DNA of 64,000 nucleotides from Xestospongia bergquistia (taxonomy: Eukaryota; Porifera; Demospongiae; Haplosclerida; Petrosiidae), in assembly GCA_963965975.1 (NCBI GenBank), contig OZ014412.1, positions 1,614,501-1,678,500 of the forward strand. Direction: 5' to 3'. Positions 23,650 to 35,888 of this stretch are shown piece by piece. Position numbers and translations under genes: made by a program. Positions within the stretch are counted from its first letter, which is position 1, and every line of letters begins with the position of its first letter. The notes under the pieces were generated by a model. It was not told the origin of the DNA. It was given only the letters and a program-made list of their open reading frames with translations, and searched no databases.

Positions 23650-24640
23650 GTTATAATAATAATAATCACAATCATAATCATCATCATCATTATAATAAAT
23701 TGTTACTACCTAATCAGTTATTTCTTATATGTCATTGATGTTAACGGAGAGTACTTTTTAGATGTGGATCATTATGTGGTAGAGTTAATATATGCCAATT
23801 GTTATTAATTAACCATGATCACATGACTATAACAGTAGCATATTTGACTGAAATATATAATAAGATTGGTATTTGTGGATTGATCTTCTAGATATTGTAA
23901 TAATATAGAGAGTCTTATTGTCAGCAAAAGCATTAGTATATTAAACCCTTGTCAGAATATCCAGAAGTATGTTAGTTGCTTTAATCTTATTACTTAAACT
24001 ATGTATAGTTTGTGTGGGACTAACTACTATTCTATTATGAATGCATTGTTATCATAATATAGATATTTCATTACATTACATAGTCAAACTCAGTTATACT
24101 GTAATATAGAGGCTATATTATAATGATGTATCAAGTGGTAACCAATTATTATAATACTTGTATTGTTACAAAATACAAATAGCAGCCAATACATAGTCCC
24201 AAGAAATAAGTAAAATGTTTATGATATATAAAATATTACCTAATCATTATGTGGTAGAGTTAATATATGCTACATTAGCCACCAATCCTAATTAATTACT
24301 CATGATGACATAACTATAATAGTAGTATATTTGAAGTGCTTGTTACAAAATACAAACAGCAATATAATACACAATATAATAAGATTAGTAATTGTTCATT
24401 GATCTCTAATTGTTGTGTTGTTGCCAAACTCAATTATACTGATAATAAGTATTATAAAGTATATATTGATGATAAAGTTGAGTAGTAACTAATCGTGTGT
24501 ATAAATAAATATATAGTATTTGTATTACTACAATATATAAACAGCAGCCAACAAAGTTGTTCCAAGATATGAATAAAATTCTATGCTATATGAGATAGTT
24601 TAGAAATAAGCACACACTATTAAGCAGTTGGTGAGCATTA
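23650..24640 (+). other. Duplicated non-coding upstream region of E3
   Basis: Third copy of the region described at 13660-14540, beginning with the (ATA/ATC)n microsatellite (23650-23698). No supported gene. Confidence 0.5.
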
Positions 24641-24709
24641 TCACTATAAAACTAATTGTTAAGCCTAGTTGTGGTAGTTATTAGTGAGATCTCTGGATTA
24701 TATGTGAAA

Positions 24710-25709
24710 ATGTCTCGTTCTCAGAATCTACTACATCTTATCTTTTTTGCTCTACTGCTATTAATACCAAGAAATATTGGAGCAACTGATTATTGTAGTA
24801 AGTCTCATTAAATATCAATATATGTCATAATATTCTATGTACACAGTTATACTATGATTACAATATTACATGTGTGTAATAATATCTTTTATTATAGATC
24901 CAATTCTTCATAATCTACCTGATACAATTATTGTTCTTATAAATGAGAAAGTCTTTCTCACCTGTGAAGTCTCTACAATAGGATCTGGTGATAGTACTGA
25001 TCTTATATTAGATAATATACATAGTGCTGGAGCAAATAGTATGATTGATGTCATGTATCATGCTAAGAACATCACATGGAAATCTTTTAGTTCTGATCCT
25101 AATGATGATAAAACTGGATACAATATAACAATAATAGCTGGATATAATAACAATGGTACTACATTTCAATGTCGAGTTGAAAATTGTGCCACAAAGAAAG
25201 CAAAACTAATTGTTATAAAATGTACAACATTTGTCATTTACACAAACTATGATGTTTATTTATTTTCTTTTTAGCTCCATTTTTTTCTCCTAATCCTTCC
25301 ACTGTTCAGTTACTCAACACCACTGCTCTCTCCTTCTTCAAGATCCCCTCACTTACAAACATTCCTTCTTTGTCAGACTATCCAGTAGCTTTTACTACCT
25401 CAATGTCAAAACAGACTACATGTAAGGAAAACTGATAATGATCTACTGCAAGTACTAGTATTTTGATTTACATCTTTCATTTTCTGTTTTCTACATATAT
25501 GAACACACATTCACTCTTCTTTTAACTATCAATTACTTACTCCTACTCCTACCTCAATAGTTTTAACCCCGACACCTACAACAAGTAAGGAACAACATAT
25601 AACAAAAATTATAATTTTGTTATTAGTCTCTTTAGCTACTTCTACTCCATCTACATTATCTATCATTTATGGAATGACCAGTTTTACTCTATTACTCATC
25701 ATTATCTAA
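24710..25709 (+). CDS. E3: GPI-type Ig protein
   Basis: Five exons: 24710-24797 (signal MSRSQNLLHL), 24898-25221 (Ig), 25275-25421 (linker), 25561-25584 (Thr/Pro stalk, 8 codons) and 25627-25709. The 666 nt encode 221 residues, all joins phase 1. It differs from E1 at a few Ig positions (Thr-to-Ile and Asp-to-Val type changes; ITWKSF for ITWTYF) and uses the shorter stalk exon, because the upstream acceptor of E1 is gone. The last exon keeps the GPI-like end SIIYGMTSFTLLLIII. A dead copy of the E2-type TM exon lies downstream at about 26343-26470. The ancestor may thus have carried both endings. Confidence 0.75.
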
Positions 25710-26291
25710 ATATAACAAATAAAAACTATTTTGTTTATGTAAATGATAATTACAATATCATGTCTAATTTAGTGAGTTTAATAATGTTAAAACAAAATAA
25801 AATGATATTTGTTCAAGTGTTGTTAGTTCACTGATGAGCAGATTTGTAAAGATAGTAAGTTTATGACCTAATTGGTTATAACTTGATGTGTCATTGATAA
25901 GTAATTTGGACCATTATGTGGTAGTGTCAGCATATGCTATCTTGATCATTCCTTGTTAATTGATTTGTGATTACATGACTATAATAATGGCATATTTGAA
26001 ATGCTTGACTGCTTTTATATAATAAGATTATGTTTGATCTCTAATTGTTGTAATATAATGACGGAACCACCTTTTGCCAAACTAGGTTATACTAATAATC
26101 TGTTTTATAAAGGATATAGTGAAGTAGTGACTATATATATTGTAGTACTTGTATTACTACAAACAGCAGCCAATATATTGTTATATTGTTATGCTATTTA
26201 TGCAGGTGATAACTGTTTAGATATGAATACACACATTGGTGTTGTGCTATAAAACTAATTGTTAAACAAAATTCTTGCAATTATTAGTGAG

Positions 26292-26470
26292 ATCTCTGGA
26301 TTATATCACTTATAAACACTCTTTCTTTGTCATACTTTCCAGTAGTTTTAATTATCTTAATGTCTTCATACACAACAAGTAAGGAATACTGTATAGCACA
26401 AACACCGTATTATCTCCCACTTCTCTTATATCAGCTCCTTCAATTATTCCAATTCAAATGTAGCTGGTAA
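26292..26470 (+). pseudogene. Relic of E leader block and short-tail TM exon
   Basis: The 5' block GATCTCTGGATTATAT is followed, without leader or Ig exons, by the region just before the TM exon. An acceptor (CTTATATCAG) then leads to APSIIPIQM and TAG. The TM core is absent. The interval 25710-26290 before it is shared non-coding repeat. Confidence 0.5.
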
Positions 26471-26764
26471 TTATCTATCAATTGTCAACTACTGACCAGC
26501 CCTTTCTGTAATTAAAGAAAAAGATGGGGTAGTAATTATGACTGTTACCAGGCAACCATCTTCTAAACAACTGACGTTCATTACTTCCCAATAAATAAAG
26601 TCAATCTGGATTGTTAATAAGTCAGTAATAATGAATATTATTTAGATTACACCCATTTTTTCAAGATATATCCATATTTATAACAGATAATTCACCTCAA
26701 AGATTCAATCATTGCACCAGCAGAATACAGTGACTTTAGTCAAAATACAGAATATCAGTGAGAG

Positions 26765-27715
26765 ATGAAGAAGTTATACTTTCTCATTATTCGGTTTCTA
26801 ATATGGACTATAACAGGACATGGTAATAAAATACACAGTTGTATATTCCCCTCAAAATTCCCACTTTTATTATTTAGTTATTGAGAGTCCACATTCACAG
26901 GTTGCTCTACAAGATACTAACGTGACATTTACTTGCAGAGGTAGAGGGAGTCATAGCATAAAAACTAGTGATATAGAAGCTGTATGTATGTGTGTGTGTG
27001 TGTGTGAAGGAGTAAAATGGACAGATACTTAAACTTTATAACTACTTGTAGCATAGTAATACAATGTACTACAATAGTTATATTGAAATTATTTTGGGCA
27101 AAATAAATATATATTAATTTACACAATCAGTCTACACAGACACTCTTTTTCACATCATGTAATTAATTGTGCCTAATTTCTCCCAAATGTGTTGTCATAC
27201 TCGTATGTACTAGTGTGTATGATTAACTAATCATTATAAGTCATGCAGACACAAAAAAATTTTCATGTTACATTATTGTTGTAATTATACTATGTAAGTC
27301 TTCTTTACCTGTTGAAGTTGGAGTAGCACTAGTAATATAAGTATCTAAATGATATAAATCCAGAAATATAATATATTCACATAATAAGACCATGGTCCTT
27401 GAAATTTTAGGATGATCTTTACGATAATATTTTTGTTTTAAATTATATTCTTACCATTAGCAACAGTCACTACTGATCTGTCAGTATCATATGATTCATC
27501 AAGTACCAAATCGACAAAACAATCCTGTAAGATTATTTTCAGGAGCAGCAAGAACTCTGATAGTCCAATGAAATGATTTGGTACTATTTTCAATGACTGG
27601 AGGAGCCAACTCAATGAAGATACTATAATTATTGAGGTTGCTTTTTACAAGGGGTGGATCATCAATCATAGGATTAGAGTCTGGTTCCACAAAGTAGATA
27701 ATTTTATCATCCAGT
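26765..27715 (+). pseudogene. G2: G-family gene broken by inversion within the Ig exon
   Basis: Leader 26765-26822 (MKKLYFLIIRFLIWTITG) and the first part of the Ig exon (from 26878, VIESPHSQVALQDTNVTFTC) are intact on the plus strand up to about 26956. The rest of the same exon (EPDSNPM...WTIRVLAAPENN...) lies on the minus strand from about 27696 to 27455, with its donor. A stalk-like exon (ITSATPTST) also lies in reverse near 27310-27350. The natural continuation on the plus strand resumes near 27715. A two-base loss also shifts the frame after LFCRF. The gene cannot make an Ig domain. G2 supplies the uninterrupted N-terminal sequence of the family. Confidence 0.7.
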
Positions 27716-28771
27716 AAAATTAAAGAACATTATAATATGTCACACAAAATTTAACTCTTTATCTCCTCCCTCAGTGGCTTCAGATACCTCAACTACATAT
27801 ACATCTGGTATTAATGATACTTAGTCAACTCTTAGCATTGCTATTTAAATAAGGTATTGTATATCAAATATTGACATCCATTCATTTTTTTGATTTATGA
27901 TTCAAATAATCATATATAAAATTAAAAGAGACTGTCATTAAATTTAGTACATCATATGGTAAATAAACACAGTAATAGTTTATAACTTGTTCCACTAACA
28001 GTAAGTGAACTGAACACAAAAATAATATTTAGATTATTATATGTAATGTTGATATATTAGATATTATACCTGTTGTACTTATTAGGAACAAGTTACAGAT
28101 AGTGATCCTTCATAAATCTCACAATTCTTTGAGTCTTGAGTCTCTTTTCTACTACTGATTATTATTTCAGTCTTAATAACAAGATTGATAAATATTGATT
28201 ACTTCAGTTATTGTGGTGTAGTCCTACAAAGTCAAAAGTATAATAATAACCATAAATGTACTACTACTGAAATAAATTAGCTGATTGATTTTTTTCTTTC
28301 CTATTATAGGAATACAAACACACCATTGTAAGTCTACCATAGAGTTTATAGAGTTAAATTAGCACTTCTTTATTTTATTAGCAATCACTTAATAATTATA
28401 ATTATAGACTTTTACTATTATATTAGATGCACATAATAGAGATATCAAGTATTAGTAAATGTACTCCAGCACCGTTATAATAATAACTTACCATATATAG
28501 TACATGTTATTTGGATAGGAAATATCTTGTTTTGTGTACTTTGACTTTGTACATATGAGGAGGAGAGAGTCAGAGAATATTTGTTTGCTAGTGATATTTG
28601 ATTCATAATACAAAATAATGTATTTGTATTTAAAATATATATAAAGTATATATTGACATGTATTAGTTGTAGTAATTGTATGATAATCTTGATATCTTAC
28701 ATATATTGCAATTTCCATCTTCTTTCCTTTTTAAATCTCTTAGAATAATAACTTCCTATCTATATCAATAG
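27716..28771 (+). other. Intergenic with A-family flank remnant
   Basis: After a possible stalk exon (about 27775-27805, VASDTSTTYTS) there is no gene. The stretch from about 28430 to 28690 matches the far upstream flank of A2 (about 41400-41700) and K (about 58345-58630). The A leader and Ig exons expected next are missing, so a deletion joins this flank to an FN3 exon at 28772. Confidence 0.5.
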
Positions 28772-30838
28772 AATGATACTCTCAATCCTCCAGCACAACC
28801 TCTTGTATCAAAACTCAACACTACTGCTCTAAATATCTCTTGGTCCCCACCATGGCCATATCCTGTTAACAGTTATACATTAACTATTAGTAGTCCAGAT
28901 ATCTCTCCACAATACAATACTACTACTGACACTTACTTCATTGTATCAATGGAGACTGTACATGTCAGTGAATGTAGTCTAATAGTATTGAGTGTAGAAG
29001 CTAATACAGTAATAGCACTACTACTGGCTTCCCTAAATGTATGTTGTCACACTATCTGATGTATATAGAGAAAGGATGAGTAAACTAATTACTAATATAG
29101 CACTCACTACAGTCAGTATATACTAATTGTTAAAATGGATATATTATTATTTTATTAGCACTAAATGACATTGACATGTGCACACACTCAACATTTGTTG
29201 ATGAACTTGTTGTATGCTTAAAGAATCAACACTAAGAACAGCTGCAATGTACATGTAATACACAATATTGCACAAGAAGTATCAGTCTGGTCATATTAAT
29301 TGAATTAATATCAGTATGTCAACTCCTATAATGATAACACCCAAAGTGTCTATGTATCAAAATGCTACCAAGTGTGTACTTAGTGTCTTTGTTTATAAAC
29401 TAAGATAAATTGTAGTCTTGGTTGACCAACTTGTTTCCTCACTGAACCAAATACAACATTTACATCAGCATTTTAGAAAAGCCATGGTCTAGCTAGATCC
29501 CATAGATTTGTCTTTTCTTGTTTAATTTTCAACTATAAAGTACCACGAAATAGTACTTCCAATTACAGTAGTATAAATCTATAATAACTATCTTTTAAGA
29601 TAACAAAGTTAGCTGTATTGTACATAAGCAAAGTACAACAATTAGGACACATACAAATTTGTATATTAAAACATGATCAAACTATTTAAGTACATTAAAA
29701 AAGATAACATAAATGGAGTTCATTTAATGTTTATTTATGTGCTAGCTTTTGGTAGCGATATATAAAAGATTACAACTAAAGTACAAATACTTTAAACTCA
29801 AAATAAATGATTGATATGTTCTGAAAACATATTTTCAATTATGACAATATTTCTTCCATTAGCTCCCAGTAAAATATCTTCATCTAATGATATGATAATG
29901 TATATAGCATATGGAGTGTCTGGGTTTGCACTGATTGTCATCATTATACTGGTTATTATAATAATAGTCACGTGTATTATCTACATAAAGAAGAGAAAGA
30001 AACATTCAAGTGAGTCCTGTTATTATATTCTCTTATCTCATGAACACTCATGTGCATATGTACACACAATGGCTTCCACTTCCTCTTTGATTTAATAACA
30101 CTTTATACATTCCTTGCAGTCAGAAATACTTCACAATTAAATGGAGGTGAAAACCATATGGATTTTATCTTACCACGTATGGAGACAAACCCAACATATT
30201 CTAGTGCTATTAATACCACCTACGAGACAATCAATAACTTCCACGATCTTTCATCACTTAAGAAAGACTTAACACTTGAACTACCTGAAAACAAGGAAGC
30301 ACCACCATCACTTCCTCCTCCTCGCAGTAATGATTCAGCCTCCAATACTCAACCAGTACCAGAACGTCCAGAAGATGATTATGTTGAAATGAACTCATGT
30401 TCTGTGCAATCCCCTCGTTATATACGAGCACCAAGGACAGCCCCTCCACCTTATGACTCTGCCATTCAGAATGGTTTTGCCTACAATGATTATTCAATCA
30501 GTCCATATGCTACTCAGCCCTTCCCTCCTTCTCATTCAGTTAATCGACAACATAACATGGCTGTTACAGATGTTTAAAAACCATTGAGATACACTTCGTC
30601 ATTTTCTGTTTCTACGCATACAAACATATTTACACTTCATTTTACTATTAATTACTTGCTCCTACTCCGATCCTATAGCTACCTCAATAGTTTTAACCCC
30701 CACACCTACAACAAGTAAGGAGCAACATATAACATAATTATAATTTTGTTATTAGTCTCTTTAGCTACTTCTACTCCATCTACATTATCTATCATTTATG
30801 GAATGACCAGTTTTACTCTATTACTCATCATTATCTAA
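28772..30838 (+). pseudogene. H: receptor locus without ectodomain but with intact TM, tail and GPI exons
   Basis: The FN3-1 exon (28772-29039) has lost 17 bases (VEAN then frame shift), and no leader or Ig exon precedes it. The FN3-2 exon is cut after ten codons and joined to downstream intron sequence. By contrast the TM exon (29863-30009, 49 codons, KKRKK stop-transfer) and the full 458-base tail exon (30120-30577) are open. The tail keeps NPTY, TTYETI, YVEM, PPPY and VTDV. Linker (30691-30714) and GPI-type exon (30756-30838) follow. TATATAAAAG at 29759 and an in-frame ATG (29841, or 29811 upstream) could yield a TM-plus-tail adaptor-like protein. That is inference; a plain pseudogene is equally possible. 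Confidence 0.6.
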
Positions 30839-32196
30839 ATATAACAAATTATAAAAACATATTTGTTCATGTAAATGATAATTGCAATGTCATGTCTAAT
30901 TTTAACGAGTTATGAATGAAATAATGTTAAACCCAAAAAATCATATTTATTCAAGTGTTGTTAGTTAACTGATGAGTTGAATATGTAAAGATAACATGTA
31001 TATGATGTTTATGTTTTATAAATTACTATCTAATCAGTTTTTTGATATGTCATTTATATTAATGGAGAGTACTTTTGAGATGTGGACCATTATGTGGTAG
31101 AGTTACTACCTTGATCAATATTAATTAATTAACCATAATCACATGACCATAATAGTGGTATATTTGATATGTCTGACTGCTCTACATAAAAAAGTACTAT
31201 TTGTAGATTAATCTCTAACTAGTATGGAGACACCTGTTGTCTGCACAAAATACAATGTAAGCACTAGTATACTTAAGTCTTATAAGTATGCCCAGAAGTA
31301 AATCAGTTCCTATGATCTTATTACTTACTGTGTATAGTTTGTGTGGGATTAACTACTATTCTATTATGACTGCATTGTCATCATACTATACATATTTCAT
31401 TGCATTCTATATCCAACACAGTTATACTGATAAAAATGTAATATAGAGTCTATATTAATGATGTAATCAATTAGTACTACAGGGTATATATAATATAGCT
31501 GATTTACAATAAGTTTCCAACAAGTAATTTCCCAACAATTTTGTGTCATAAACAATGTATTATAATTTGATGGTTTTCTTACTAATGTGAATGTTTGGAA
31601 TTATGTTGTAATTCGGTTACAATAGCAAAGTGGATGTGAAGGCAATGTAATTGTAGATGCAGCTTCCATTGCTAATTCAACAACATTCCAGCAAGTAAGC
31701 ATTTGTTGTATTATTAACAATATATTTACATTATTTAAACAGCATTATAATAATTATATACATGACTGGTTACTAGTAACCAATCATGTATATAATTATT
31801 ATAATACTTGTATTATTACAAAATACAAACAGCAGTTAAAAATGTACCAGGAAATATATATTGTAACAGGAAATAAGTAAAAGTACTATACTATATATGA
31901 TAATTACAATTAAGATAATCATTAAACTGAGTTGTAACACAGTTATTAGTGAGATCTCTGGATTATATATGTGAGAATGTCTTGTTCTCAGAGTCTAGCT
32001 ATTAACATCTTATCCTCTTTGCTCTACTAACAAAGTATTGGCAAGTATTCAATGAGACAGAGATCTCATCATTCATTGAAATTGGGATAATGAAAAAGGA
32101 GGTGGGAGTAACAAGTGGTATGAGGTCACATATACATAGCTGTCATATTTTGTCTTTTAGAGAGGAAAAATTCTAAAAGCACAAGGATATCTGGAT
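30839..32196 (+). other. Intergenic repeat with dead E leader and short ORF
   Basis: Nearly identical to 48813-50171. It contains a 52-codon ORF (31288-31446, MPRSKS..., hydrophobic start), also open at 49261-49419 but stopped early at 45561. A dead E-family leader lies at about 31977-32030 (MSCSQS, then TAA). Nothing else is supported. Confidence 0.45.
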
Positions 32197-34670
32197 ATGT
32201 CATACACAACTGTTGTGAGATATAGGTTCCTTGTTGTTATCCTAGCAACATATTTATCAGAAGTGGCTACTGAATGTGGTAAGTTAATATTATATTATAT
32301 TCAGTAGGACCCGGTAATAACTACCATATATATTGTTCTCTCTGTCTCTCTCAGTGACACTCCATCCCAGGACAACAGTAGCTCTTGAATATACTACTGT
32401 TATTTTATCTTGTATGGCTAAAGATTCTGTTGTCAACTCTGAATTACAAGTTAATGGAACCTATAGATCTACTGTTCAACACAATATAGACTATTTAAAT
32501 AGTCATGGTATATCATGGAATAAAACAGATAATGGATTCTATATCTATATGAATGCATCATTGAGAATCAGTGGTACTTCTGTCAGATGTAAACTTGATA
32601 CTTGTTTGAGTAATACTGCCTATCTTTATGTCACAAATGGTTAGTAAAATAGCAGTGTTCTTTCTAATAAATTATTATCATTTTAGCTCCTCCCAATCCT
32701 CCAGCACAACCTCTTGTGTCAAAACTCAACACTACTGCTCTAAATGTCTCTTGGTCCTCACCATGGTCATATCCAGTTAACAGTTATACATTAACTATTA
32801 GTAGTCCAGATATCTCTACACAATACAATACTACTAATGATACTTACTTCATTGTATCAATGGAGACTGTACATGTCAGTGAATGTAGTCCAATAGTATT
32901 GAGTGTAGAAGCTAATACTGATATAGGAGGTAGTGGTAACAGTAATAACACTACTACTGGCTTCCCTAAATGTAAGTTGTCACACTATCTAATGTATATA
33001 GAGAAAGGATGAGTAAATTAATTACTAATATAGCACTCACTACTCTCAGTATATACTAATTGTTATAACAGATGTATTATTATTTTATTAGCACTAAATG
33101 ACATTGACATCAAAGGTAATGTGACATGGACAACAAATGGTAGTGACAGATCACTACTTGTTCAACTGACAGTAAGTTAACTATACAACATTGTATGTCT
33201 TTACTTAATTAATTATGGAATATTTTATTAATTGTATAGTATAATTTATTTGTGAATCTCTTTAAGAAGAATATAATCAACATTATATCTTTATATTACA
33301 AATTAACTATTATCTAGCGTCCTGCTGTATGTGATTATGATGTACTATATTACGAGTTTATTGTCATCAATGAGAACACTGGAATGAACAAGGAATATTC
33401 TCGTCAAACCAGTTCTATTATCCTGTTAAATGTGGAGTCATTGTTCTCTCAACAAGCAGGCAATGACTCTTTCACTGTTAATGTCACCATCACCAATGAA
33501 GTTAATGATACTAAAATGAAAACATTAGTTGAAAACCTTATTAGTAAGTTAATGTATTATTATTCAGTTGAAATATCAAGATACTATCATATTTGGTATA
33601 TGGTAAACTAAATTGTAATGTGATATACTGTCTATAAACAATCCATAAATAATATCACCAAAAAAGAAAGTAATTATTGCATTTTAATAATTCCTTCTTA
33701 TCTCTTTTCTTACATGCTCTCTCTCTCTTTCCAGTAGTTATTCCTTCTTCAACTGTTACACATACAGTAACACATACAAGTCTCATTTCATCACCTACCT
33801 CAGGTAAGAAATATGCACAACTACTCAATATTTGTTGATGAACTTGTTGTTGGTTTAAAGAATCAACACTAAAAACAGCTGTAATGTACATGTAATACAC
33901 AATATTGCACAAGGATTGTCAGCCTGGTCACATTAATTGAATTAATATCAGTATGTCAACTCCTATAATGTTAACACCCAAATGTATGTTGGCCAACTTG
34001 TTTCTTCACCAAACCAAATGGAACATCTATATTAGTATTCTAAAATAGCCATTGTCTACTTAGATCCTATAGATTTGTTTTTCTTATTTAATTTTCAACT
34101 ATAACTTTACTGAAATAGTACTTCCAATTACAGTAGTATAAATCTATAATAACTATCTTTTAAGATAAGATAACAAAGTTAGCTGTATTGTACATAAGCA
34201 AAGTACAACAATAAGGACACATACAAATTTGTATATTAAAACATGATCAAACTATTTAAGTGCATGAACAAAGATAACACTTAAGATTTCTTTTTAAATT
34301 GTTGTAAATATTATGTATCATCATGAGACAATCAATAACTTTCAGGTAAAGAATATATATTATATCTTAACATTATAACTAAAACTTTGTTTAACACATT
34401 ACTAATAATGACCTACTGCAAGTACTAATAATTCAATTTACAACTTTAATTTTCTGTTTTCACACACACATTCACTCTTCTTTTAACTATTAATTACTTG
34501 CTTCTACTCCTACCTCAATAGTTTTAACCCCCACACCTACAACAAGTAAGGAACAACATATAACACAAATTATAATTTTGTTATTAGTCTCTTTAGCTAC
34601 TTCTACTCCATCTACATTATCTATCATTTATGGAATGACCAGTTTTACTCTATTACTCATCGTTATCTAA
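32197..34670 (+). CDS. I: Ig-FN3-FN3 protein with GPI-type anchor
   Basis: Exons: 32197-32278 (signal), 32355-32639 (Ig), 32687-32971 (FN3-1), 33092-33171 and 33318-33543 (FN3-2), 33735-33803 (stalk), 34522-34545 (Thr/Pro linker), 34588-34670 (GPI-type end). The 1134 nt encode 377 residues; joins are phase 1 except the phase-0 split in FN3-2. The ectodomain is almost that of B1, but the TM exon is missing. Upstream intron sequence joins a scrap of the tail exon (TINNF, near 34330), so a deletion removed TM and most of the tail. Stalk-to-linker splicing gives LTPTPTT then SLATSTPSTLSIIYG and a hydrophobic end. The Ig donor is GTTAGT rather than GTAAGT. This looks like a receptor converted to a lipid-anchored form. 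Confidence 0.72.
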
Positions 34671-35490
34671 ATATAACAATTATAAAAATTATTTTTTTCA
34701 TGTAAATGATAATTACAATGTCATGTCTAATTTTAATTTGTTATGAATGAAATAATGTTAAAACAAAATATAAATGTCATTTATTCAAGTGTTGTTAGTT
34801 AAATTATGAGTTGAATATCTAAAGATAACATGTATATGATGTTTATGTTATATAAATTGCTAACTAATCAGTTTTTTGATATCTCATTTATATTAATGGG
34901 GAGTACTTTTGAGATGTGGACCAATATGTGGTAGAGTTAATAAATACTACCTTGATCAATACTAATTAATTAATCATAATCACATGACCATAATAGTGGT
35001 ACATTCGATAGGTCTGACTAACACAAGTACTATTTGTAGATTGATCTCTAACTATTGTAATAGTATGGAGGCACCTGTTGTATGCATAAAATACAATGTA
35101 AGCACTAGTATATTTAACCTTTGTCAGAATATGCAGAAGTAAATTAGTTGCTATCATCTTATTACTTCTGTGTGCAGTTTGTGTGGGAGCTTACAACTAT
35201 TCTATTATGACTGCATTGTCATCATACTATACATATATCATTGCATTCTATAGCCAAACTCAGTTATACAGATAGTATATAATATATAGGCTATATTAAT
35301 GATGTAATCAAGTAGTAAACAATCATGTATATAAATATTATAATACTTGTATTACTACAAAATACAAACTGCAGCCAACAAAATGTACTAGGAAATATGT
35401 TGTAACAGGAAATAAGTAAAAATGCTATGCTATATATGCATACAATAATTTACAATAGTTATTAGAGCTTGTTGTTGCAGTTATTAGTGA
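34671..35490 (+). other. Intergenic repeat after I
   Basis: Shared non-coding sequence also found after A2 and L. The short ORF seen at 31288 is stopped here (near 35130). No gene. Confidence 0.45.
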
Positions 35491-35888
35491 GATCTCTGGA
35501 TTATATGTGAAAATATCTTGTTCTCAGAGTCTACTACATCTTATCTTTTTTGCTCTACTGCTATTAATACCAACGAATATATTTTATTTCCCATTTCTCT
35601 TATATCAGTCCCTTCAGTTATATCAACTTCAAATACAGCTAGTAATAATGCTGATTTATTTGTCTATATTTATGGATTGTCTATTGGTATTGTTCTACTG
35701 ATCATCATAATCATTATTGTTATAATATCAGTGATATATATTATTAAATGCCTTACTAGAAGTGAGTTTAATATATTGTATATAGTGACGACAATTTATA
35801 TTCTTTTCATTTAAGCTATCTTTTTCATTTCATAGCTAAACCTAGTTCAGAAAAAAGTAAACATAATATTCATTATCATGATTTATAA
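35491..35888 (+). pseudogene. Orphan short-tail TM cassette fused to a dead E leader
   Basis: The E leader (from about 35515) has ATA in place of ATG and runs directly, without Ig exons, into the sequence before the TM exon. The TM exon (35609-35761, YGLSIGIVLL core) is open. The tail exon (35836-35888) reads TKPSSEKSKHNIHYHDL and stops early, losing three of the four tyrosines found in E2. It could only be used as an alternative ending for an upstream gene such as I. Confidence 0.5.

Noticed and set aside
26001..26252. 83-codon plus ORF with hydrophobic stretches
   Set aside because: Lies in shared non-coding repeat; other copies are full of stops and frame shifts.
30258..30497. Minus-strand ORF of 79 codons, repeated at 48232-48471
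   Set aside because: Shadow of the conserved tail exon on the plus strand; it recurs only because that exon is duplicated.
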